A model generated the notes under the pieces. It was not told the DNA's origin. It did not search any database and saw nothing but the letters and a program-made list of their open reading frames with translations. DNA of 64,000 bases, from contig OX453275.1 in the NCBI GenBank assembly GCA_949710005.1, positions 9,277,981 to 9,341,980 of the forward strand, in the 5' to 3' direction. Source of the DNA: Ricordea florida (taxonomy: Eukaryota > Cnidaria > Anthozoa > Corallimorpharia > Ricordeidae). The number at the start of each line of letters is the position of its first letter. Within the stretch, counting starts at the first letter, position 1. Shown here one piece after another: positions 48,901 through 60,000 of this stretch. The translations under genes and the position numbers were made by a program.

Positions 48901-51900
48901 TTGTTACTGAATAATTTGCACACAATGGTGAAACAATGCATATGTCACCTGTTCCGGTACACGGAGTAGGAGCCCCGAAACCATTATCAACACTATCGTC
49001 AAGACGACTTCAACCGTGATCGTTGTCATTCCATTACCATATGACCACTGCCATCACACCCACATCAGCACTACCATCACCTTATTATTTAGATACCAAC
49101 CACCGCAAACACCACCATGGCCATCACCTCCAAATCACCGTCACCATTATCGCTACTACCAACACCGCATCGCCATCACAAGCATGAACATAACCAGAAC
49201 CTCCCCAACCAGAACAGCTTCATGACCACCATTGTTATTTTATCAGTTCCATCACCTTTGTCTTAACCATCAGTGTCCTGGTCATCGCACTTGTCATGCC
49301 AGATGGATTAGTTGGGAATTGGCAATGTTATTTTATGTTGGTGACCCTAGTTTAACAGAACTGTACTGTGCAGTGATATGCGAATCCATGTAATTAGGGG
49401 TGCGAAGCAGATATCGCTGAACTGTCAATCCAACTGCAAAATATAACCTTTTCTGTTGTGTTGTTCTTTTTTCCAGTTGACCTTTAAGCTCGGTCTGGGT
49501 TACACACCCTTGGCCCAAGCAGGACTTGATGCATTGGAGGCCTGGACCGCTGCCTTACCGCACGGCATACTGAAACCTTACCTTCGTGAAATTCTGCCGT
49601 TTCTTGATGGTTACTTAAAAACATCTTCTGAATCAGGTGCAGAAATGTATTCCCTTTGTATTCGATGTTTCTAGGTCATTCTTTCACTGTATTACAAGAG
49701 AACGATATTGAATCGAAGCGTTTTGGTTACAGGTAATTCTGAGAGACATTGCCTGACTATGAATATATCAAGGTCATTTCCACAGCACGCAATGACCTCA
49801 TGGATATATTGGTTTCTCAGAAAATACAGTCAAACTAGAAATCGTCATGCGACTTTTTATGCCCAAGTCGGGTCCTCTACGCTGCAGGGATTATTATATA
49901 TAATCACCAGTTATAATTGGTTCCTGCTTGTCAGATAGCGCTGTTTTTTTTATTGCTTACTTAGGTGAAGGTGCCCAATCGAGTGATGAGTCCAAGACAA
50001 TCGTACTCAGTTCGGCAACTCGGCCCGGCTCACGAAGCAGAAAAATTCCACTGAAGCTTTTAAAGGTCAAAAAGGAACCGCAGTCCCAAGTAAGGCTATT
50101 TTTGTTGCCACAAAAATGATGATGAAAAAAAAAGCTGAATTCAGTCATTGCGCTCGCTGTGACTGGTCGTCATCTATTCCGTGTAATAAATTTCTTATGT
50201 TTTCTGCGCGACCACAATTTCATTTCCTTCGCAGAGTACACTTGCTCCTTTAGCCAAGGTTCGTCATCAGATTCTCCGGCTGTTGGGAAGTTTAGGAGGC
50301 CAAACAAACATGTTCCTACTCGGTGACACAACAATCGACTCAACTAAAACGATGGCCTGGGACACAGAGAGTCACCTAACGTTTGCTGTCCCATTTCAGG
50401 ATATGAAACCTACAATTTCTTTAGGTATATTAAGCATATTCTGTTGGAGTGCTGAGGTAGTTTTGTTTAGGCTTTCAGTTTCACAAACAGTGCGAAAGAA
50501 ATTGGTGGCGCCAAAAGGTGGCTGGTACTCCATGGGAAGTCACGCACATGTATACTTTGGATTTCTTTTTAAAGATCCGAATCAGGATTTTTGATTAAAA
50601 TTCACTCGGATGATGGTGTAACAAATGAACCAATGAATCCTTGTCCAGAGTGAATAAGATCTCTCCAGATCTGGATCAGGACTTGTGATCCGTCTTTACC
50701 CAGGTCATTGCGCATCCAACGAACCGTAGATTCCTTGTTCAAAGTCGACTGTGATCTGCTTTAGAATTCGGGATCCGAGCTGTCTCGAATCATGGTGCAT
50801 GAAAGGAACCGATAAATTCGTGTTCGGTGTGGATTCATTGGCTCTTTTGTTACGTTATGAACCGTTTGGTCTTAGATCACAAAGCTTAATCCGGATCTCA
50901 CCAAATGGACACATTCATAGTCTTCCTATAAACAATATGAGTCCGTCTTTTGTATGTACGGAGACTATATGTGGGCTAGGTTTTCCATGAGGTACCCGCC
51001 AAGAAGTGCGGAGGGTGGGAGATGATCCCTGAAGAGTAAAATGTCATGCCATAATTTCAGATGTTTAGATTGCTGATACCCCTGTTAGTCTTTGAAGTAA
51101 ATTTGAAGTAAATCTAGTTCTGTTGTTATGTCCTTCGCAGATCCATTTCTCCCTCGCTTGGTGGAACTAGCAACATCTTCTAGTGACAGACAAGCCAAGG
51201 TAAAGTTGCTTTTGGATTTATATGCCGTTTGGAGCGGTTTTGTACTCTTTATCAAGAAATGATTGCACGATTGCTTTCATTTTGCAGTGCTCTGATAAGT
51301 ACGTAGTTGAAGGCTGAAGAATCTTCTGCCATTTTCCCAACCAATCAGGAGTTACATTGGTAACAATACAAGAATGACAAATTACTTATGATACTTTGGC
51401 ACCCAGGTCCCCTTCAAGAATTGGATAATTTTTGATACTGAAAGGGTTTTTATAACACTGATCATTATACCATCCAGAGATATTAAAAATCATCTATCGT
51501 AACAGTCCATGCAAAACAATTGGCATTCTTCTAGAAATAACGGTGTTGGTAGCCATGGCAACCAACAACGCTAAAAGCTTGGACCCACTTCTGCCAAATA
51601 TCTTGTGTATGAAATATTTATGTCACCAACCAAATCTATAAAAATAATGAATCTACTGTGGCTTATTTACACTGAAGACTTGTAATATAAATGTATTCCT
51701 GAGGTCAATATTGACTTTGTACAAACATAAAAGCAAATATATTTTAATTTCCTGATGCCCAATCCACTGGTCAGAGACCTTGGTAATCAGAATATATACA
51801 AATATAGCCATTCCTTGGTGGCAATATATTTATAGCTGTATATGTATTTCTGGGGGGGAGGGGGCCAAGTATACTGAAGGCTGCATGTACAATTAAATAT

Positions 51901-54900
51901 GATCATTATTACTCCTAAGGCAAACACTCAAAAGACTCAATTTCGTGTTTACGTCGAAAATCGGTCTTCCTCTTCTTCTGTCACTTGAACGATGGGCCTT
52001 GTTTGTGTGGCAGATATTTATCTCTTTTACAATTACTGTTGCTGCTGGTGATGTAATGGAAACTCCCCAACGCCGATACCGTGTCACGAAAACATTTAAT
52101 CAACTACTGGAGGGAAGCTCCACAGCTCTTACACTCCAACTGTTTCGCGAAGACATCGAGTTCCACGATTCGTCTCCCTCCTAACTCAAGACAACTTTTT
52201 GACTCACAGTGAGCTTCAGTGCCAATTTGAACTTTCTTAGTGACAACTTTTCGGGGTCTTTTTCAGTGAACTGCAGACTTTTCTATCCATTTAATCTCTT
52301 TCATTCTAATATCTAGACTGCATAGACGCCATATTGGAAATGTTGTAAATTAAGAGCTGATGTTATGCGCAGTAGAGATGCGCAGTGCAGAACTGGGAAA
52401 TCACCTTAAGAACAGAGGATATCGAGTAAACAAAGAAGTTGAACAGCAATCATATTTGCTGGATATTTGTTGATGCATTCTTGGGTTGAAATCTAGAGTA
52501 AATTGATAGTAAGCGTTTCTGTTTCAGGTTGCAGCCTGTGAGTCACTCCATTCTCTAGTTCTGTACATGCTTGGCAAGAGCGTGACGCAACCACACGGAG
52601 GAGAAAAGGTAAGCGGAGTAAAACAATGCATGCAGTGTAAATCAAGTTACAGAAAAGAGGCTTTGCATTAGCAAAATGAAGTGATTTTCCCTTTCCACTG
52701 AAAGTCTTGCTGATCTTCGTGTGGCCAAATAGAACCTTTAAATGAAATGAAATTTGCTCTTTCATCATTATTTCTTTTCAAACTACAAGTTATTTTTGTT
52801 TAATCAATATAGCCCTACGCGTTTAGTGACTGTGTTATGAATTGTTGGGTAAACGGTCGTAGACAATTTAATCTTCTGTGTGGTTGTAGACTGATTTCCG
52901 GAGGCAACTATCCATCTTCATTAAAGTCCATATCCAAACTTTACATTTTCTTTTCCATTATGGAGTGCCTTAGTTTTTGCTGTAATTGTTGATCCCACCT
53001 TCAAACTTATCATTGAGGAACAATAGTGCAGTGATGACGTAGTTTTAACCCAGGTGATGGCAATCTGTTGTTCTCTTAAACAAAGAATTGAACACCACAC
53101 CTTCACCCTTCACCCAAGTGTACAGATAAGTATACCTTGCCGATTGATTGAAGTTAACACCTTCCACTGGTCTGTTTCCTCGTTGTCAGAGTCCGATGGA
53201 AAAGTTGTGGAAGCGTATTTTTCCCGCGCTTCTTCAGTTGGCATGTGATGTAGAACAGGTGAGTTTGATTTGATTGGCTTGATTTGACATCTTACTGGCT
53301 GGCGGCGATGTCTTTTGTCATCCTACATGCCTTCAACTTTCTCATCTGTAAACAACCCGCTCTTCTCTCCCACATCTCCGCCTCAATGTTTCCTACTGTC
53401 ATGGCCTAAATATTACGGTGCATTTCACCTGTTCTGAAAACAGCAGTAAATAATAATAATGATAATAATAATAATAAAAATAAAAAATAGTAAATTCTTT
53501 ATTTATACTCGAGGTCCTGGAGCTTGATGGTCTCCTAGCTTAAGTAGCTAATGAGTTGAGTGTAAATAGAGACACAAATATTGCAAATAGAACATAAACT
53601 TCCTAGCAGATATTGTTGTTCCACTAAATTCTCTTACAAAGATTTTTCCCCGACATCCTCCATAGAGTGTTAAATCCCAGTATCTGTACAACACGTTTCA
53701 CCAAGATATGTGATGTTCACCGTATGTTCTCTTGGTTTTACATGTGTATGACTTTTCGTGATCAACATTGTTCAGGAGGGAGGGGATCTCAGCGATACTG
53801 ACGTTTCAACAGAAATCGTGGAAACTGTTCCGAACGTTTTGTCTAGGATTGTAGTTTAATTACTTTGCAGTTCTTAACCTTTCTATTTCAATTTATTGTG
53901 TTTTGTCTTTTTGTTTGTTTGTTTGTTTGTTTTTTTTAGGTGGCGAAGCAGTTGTTCAAGCCATTAGTGTTTCAATTAATCCACTGGTTTACCAACAATA
54001 CAAAGTACGAGAGTATTGAAACCATGACTCTCCTGGATGCCATACTGGTACAGAATAAATTCTTGTAGCCTGTCACTCGTAAAATCGTAGTGAGAAATTC
54101 TCTTTTATGAGGCCATATTTTTCTCCTTTATGTTAGTTCGGAAATCGGTCGTCGATCGCCTTGGATAGGGTCAACGTAATCTTCAAACGACCCTATTGTA
54201 CGCATGAAATAGGTAAACTTGGATTTATAACCCTTCGTGAAAATAATGTAGGCTGCATGAGGCTGGCTCCTAGCTATCTCAGATAGTGCCTCTAGTTCTC
54301 CTTTCCATCCAAGGACCTTTACCCGACTATATTGATCTTATTACTTATATTGCGCTTTTTGCGTTTTGTTTCATCTCCCTCTTCTCTTCAAACCTTGAGA
54401 AAACAATGACGCACTTTGGTTGTATCGCAGGGACAACAAGTGTACACTATTTTCCGTTTCTGCTAGTTTGTGTTGTTTATCAATTAATTTTTCCCAGTAA
54501 CATTGTTGCTGGCGTTTGTGATTGTACTACCCAATGCAGCTAAGGTGTGATGTAGATACGAGATAAAGCCCGAGTCTAAACAAAAAGTAGAATGTTGAAA
54601 AGTGTAAGAGTTTCTTTCATTTACGACTCACTTATCCTAGTTTATTATATGGAGAAGAGTGTTTTACTGGGAACTAAACCACTCGTAGATTCCATACGCC
54701 ACTTCATCCGGGACCCGAGTGGCGTATCGTTCAATGACGTCACGATTCCCGCCTTTTGCTTTAGTCTCCATATAATAAAAAGAACATTACACGTTGGCTA
54801 GAAGATATGAATTTTATGTTCTCGTGGCAAGAACAATATCTCACGAGTGAGCGAAGCGAAGCGAACGAGTGAGATATTGTTCTTGCCACTCGAACATAAA

Positions 54901-57004
54901 ATTCATATCTTCTCGCCACCGTGTAATATCCTCTATATATCGCAACGAGTGACGTTCCGAATGATCCCGTATATCTTAAATGGTGAATTGTGTTGCAGGA
55001 TGGCATTATTCATCCCACCGATACCGCACTGCGTGACTTCAGTGCTCAGTGTGTCAGAGAGTTTCTACAGTGGTCCATCAAACAGACAAGCGTGAAGGTT
55101 TGATTTGCAGTCTTATCTCATCTTTACCTACGTTGTTCGGAAATTTGAATTTGATGACATTTATGCCCTCTTAAGATTATGTTGGATAATATGGCTAAAA
55201 ACCAAGGGTACGGCTACAACTCTCCCCCGTTTTCCCAAGGCCCCCCCTTCCTTGCTTCCCTTCTTGCATACTGTGCTTAAGGCATCATACAACCGTTTTC
55301 AATTTACTTTTCAGTAAGTCAATTACGCAGTTTTGTATTTCTACTTTTGGTTAATTATTGCCTAATAATCTGGCAATCTGATCTCACAGATCCAAAGTAA
55401 AACTTAAACCATATGTCGGCACTAGCTCACTCCAGTTTTCAGGCTCTTGGTGCTGACCACAATTATCTATTTCCATTGAATTCTCAGCTGTCATTTGCTT
55501 AGTGCGTTGATGTTGGCTTTATTCAGTGTCTTAATGTGTGCGTTAAAGGAGAACGGTTATGTTATCCGGAATAGAATGATACTTCCTAGTTACCAAGTGC
55601 TGCCTCTACTTTTGATTATTAAATTCATTGTGACACTTTGAACCTTTTTGGTAGAAACTGGAAAAAAGCCCACTCAACATCAAGTCCTTACTTAAACGGC
55701 TCTACAGCCTAGCCCTGCATCCAAGTGCATCTAAACGGCTGGGAGCAGCCTTAGCCTTCAACAACATCTATACCATTTTCAGGTATCGTATAACAAGCCC
55801 CATGGTTCCTCATGGACCGTTGTTTTAAGGAATGATTTAGCAACGAACCCATTTGCCACTGTCTGTTTACTGGAATTATATTAAACCTGTATGGGTCAAT
55901 TACCGAAAAATTTCAATATTGATAAACAAATTCGCAGCAAGAAGGTAGCAAACGCCATGGTTTGATCCACAGATGAAAATGTTAGAACCACTCTGTATAG
56001 TAAAACAAACGATACTACTATAAAGTACTGTTCAGTAGCTTTCCAAAGAATGGTCACACTGCATGGTTTGATCCACAGATGAAAAAGTTAGAACCACACT
56101 GTATTATAGTAAAACAAACAGTACCACAGTACAGTACTGTGCAGTAGCTTTACAAAGAGTGGTCACACTGCATGGTTTGATCCACAGATGAAAAAGTTAG
56201 AACCACACTGTATAGCAAACCAATACCACAGTACAGTGCTTTTCAGTAGCTTTCCAAAGAATGCGCACATTACATGGTTTGAACCACAGATGAAAAAGTG
56301 AGAACCACACTATAGTAAAGCAAACAGTACCACAGTATAGTGTAATGTTCAGTAGCTTTGCAAAGAATGGCCGTAGTACATAGTACCGCATAGTGGTCTA
56401 ACTTCATGTATTAACCTCTGGTTTTTATCCCTGCTAAAGGGAAGAGTCGTCGTTGGTTGACATATTTGTGTTGGAGGTGTTGGTGTATTACTTGGAAAGT
56501 TTGGCTTTGGCTCACAACGATGAGCGTGCAAGAGGTAACGCAATTTATTTATATTATTATTAGCACATCTTGATATGTTACCGCAGGGTGAACGTAGGTT
56601 TAGGCGAATGTGTTTTATGTTGAAAAAACCAAGACGTTTCCAAAGGTTCAAACTGTACAGTGCTTAACCAGCTGGGCTGTAAAAGCCGGCAGCAGTTAAG
56701 TTAACACTGCGAAGATGAAATTTTCAGTTTCGTTCCCATCCTCTTTACACATATATACTTTGTTTCATATATTCAGAAATTCTTCATTACTTTGCTCTTA
56801 CATCCACTTAAATTATGAAGGAGTTTTCATGTACTATTTAAGCTTTCTTTCTCACCGTACCCACCCCACCCTTCTCCACGAAGGAAGTTTTATCTGCAAA
56901 CGAGAGCATGCATACATGGGTTCAAGACAAGACCAGTGGAGGTGGGATGTACGTGAACACTCATTACATGGCTGGTTCCGCGAGCGGGCAAAATTAGGCG
57001 AAGC

Positions 57005-57035
<31 letters not shown>

Positions 57036-60000
57036 AATGGGCTATCTTGCCCGCCTGGGAATTACCATGTGGTCCCGCGGGAAAAAAAACAGGGCAAAAT
57101 GACCGTATAATAAATCCTTTATTGACCAAGCTTGTTTGGTCATGATGGCTGGATACTGGCCTCGTTCTTTTTAGCGTTTTTATTGACCGAGACATAGTCG
57201 CCAATATGCAGCCATCTTGACCTCACGCTTGGTCAATAACGCATGTTTGATACACTTTACTGACTAAACAATCGATTTTCAACCACTTGATCATCAAGGA
57301 AGGCTAAACGTCTCCTGTCTTTTACTTGATTTTGCTCCGATAGAACGAAATCCAAAGAGATGTGAAGTTTTAATCCGCTTTCATGATTTTGTCAAAGTTC
57401 TTTTCAGTTGATGAAACATTTATGTATCAAAACCCGCGGATTAACATTTTCTTGCTAATTTTGTCGACTGCAGGAACCCAGGATCAGTGCGTTCAAGTGA
57501 TTTCTCACTTGGAGAGAATCATCCGAGCCCGCGCTCAGCTTCTTAATAAGGAGAACAGCGGAAGGAGGATTCCTAGGTACGAAGCTGAAACGATCTTCAA
57601 ATATCGTAATGTAAACACTTATTTCACGTCCCCTTTGGGCTTTTCAGTGAAATACTTAACATTCTTTCTCGGGGTGAGCTCGTGCATCTGGCAGCCGCTT
57701 TCAAATTTGATCTCACCAAATCCTCCCTCCCCCCCATCCCACGCACGAATGTGAAAGACAGACAGATGAAATTACATTCACAAAGGCCAGACCACAACAC
57801 CAGGATCTACGTCCCCTACTTTTCGACAACAGTGTGTGGGGTTTTTAATGTCCCACCAAGTTATTACGGTACAAGGGCTGTAAGACGGGACCTACGGTTT
57901 ATCGTCCATCTCCGACCAGATTGACTAGAAAGTGTAACCATTTAGAGATTTTATTACAAAGGCAACTCTTTCTCCTCAGTTTTTTAAAGACTCTGAGCGA
58001 TGTTCCGGCCTAGGTTCGAACCCACGACTTCCCGCACGATAGTCCAATGCTCTACCAACTGAGCCAATCGGTCGGCAGTATTCCCAGGAGTGATGGATGT
58101 TTAACTCCTCACAATGATACGTCATGAGAATTAAGAAACTTGTCTACTCAACAGATTGAATTTATATGACCAACTTTTTAGGCTAACCGCTTCCTCCACT
58201 CCCAGAGGTGATCACTGTTTAACTTCTCAAACGTTTAGTGCATTGTTGAGAGGATAGGTCATGAGAATTAAGAAACTTGTTTACTCAACAGATTTAATTC
58301 ATATGACCAACGTTTTAGGCTAACCGCTTCCTCCACTCCCAGAGGTAATCACTGTTTAACTTCTCAAAAGTTTAGTACATTGTTAAGAGGATAGGTCGTG
58401 AGAATTTATAAAATTATCAATTTAGCTATATTGATTTTAAATGACGAACTTCCCAGGGTAAAAATGGCAAGTAAAAGAAAGTGTTTGGCATTCCTTGAAT
58501 TCAGTAGCAAGATTTTATACTCCACTGTCAGTCAAAAGGTGGCTGACTCTATCGTGTAGATAGTGAACAAGAGAACCTAAGCGATCACATCCATTCACTG
58601 GGAAGAGATCTCTCCGTTAGCTAACGTTATCGAGTCAATAAAGGAAATCAATAGATCCCACTATTCCCTGGGAAGGGGTCAATCTTAAGTTAACACCGTC
58701 CAGTGTAGGAAAATAAGCATACAAATTCCCTCCAGTAACAAGAGAAACCAAGACACTTAACCTATCCATTTGGAAGGGATTTATTTAGCTGTCCAACCTT
58801 GCAACAACCAAAGCCCGATAAATTCTTATCCATTGCACACAAAATTTTAAATTCAATTTACCACCATTTTATAACAATTTATACGGAGAATTGTGCTGTC
58901 TATAGTCGTTTTACAATTTTTAATCCCTATTATAACTACACAAAAGGAGTCGCTGTATAAACGGATTGGTACAACACCGGGGGAAATCGACTGAGTGTTT
59001 CTTTCTGTTAAAAATTAAATTGTGTTCTTTTTGTTTACACAGAGGATTTGGAAGCCGGAACGTCATCACCCTGAGTCACGTGATTCCGTGGCTCATCAAA
59101 CATTGCGGCAAACCTCAGACAGAATGTCGTCATCAGTGTATGAGACTCGTGTGCCAATTTGCACCACTCCTTCCAGGTACCGCTTTCCCCCTTAGCATCT
59201 GTTGATCAATTTATCTATGATTCACTCATTAATACATTTATTGGGGTTGAGTTCCATGGAATGTGCTGTTACCCTGTTGCGCATTAGGCCACTTCTGACA
59301 TTTTTTGGTCCTCGCATAGCCGTCTCAGTCTCTAAGATCAATATATTTCCACATTCGTAATCTTTTATAATTTATTATTCTGTGTTCGTATCAGGAGTCA
59401 GCTCTGCTGCTGAGTGGATGAAAAAGACATACGATGAGCGTCCTTCATTCTTTGTCAGCAGGTAAAGAAACTACCGTCAACATTTAGGCTTACTTGGTGA
59501 ATCCTGGGTTGATGAAATTGTTTACGTATTTCTTCGTTCAAGAACATTAAATGATTGTACAAAAAAGATTTTGCTATTGCGGTAGGAGTGATGTAGCGAC
59601 GACGACAGTCATGTCATCACTGGTGACGATGATGACGTCACGGGTGACGATGATGATGTTCACTCCAACGGTGAGGAAGACAGCGGAGTTGATGATAATT
59701 AGTATGATACAAGGCCTCGTATCTGCCTGATAAGGATTTTATCTGGAAGAGAACTTTAACCCTTTCACTCCCAAGTGGTCTCCATTTGACGAGTAAAATC
59801 GTGTGGCGTTGGACAGAGTAAAATCCATTAAGTCACTCTTGGGAGTGAAAGTGTTAAGGTAGATAGCTTTTAACCCTTTCACTCCCAAGGGGTCTCCATT
59901 TGACGAGTAAAATCGTCTGGCGTTGGACAGAGTGAAATATATAAAGTCACTCTTGGGATTAAGATACAGAATTTGAAATAACTTTAATTTTTTTATTTGA

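Noticed and set aside
57995..58076. Possible tRNA gene on the minus strand
   Set aside because: A and B boxes are present, but the acceptor stem does not pair and a SINE body follows; it is a tRNA-derived SINE head.
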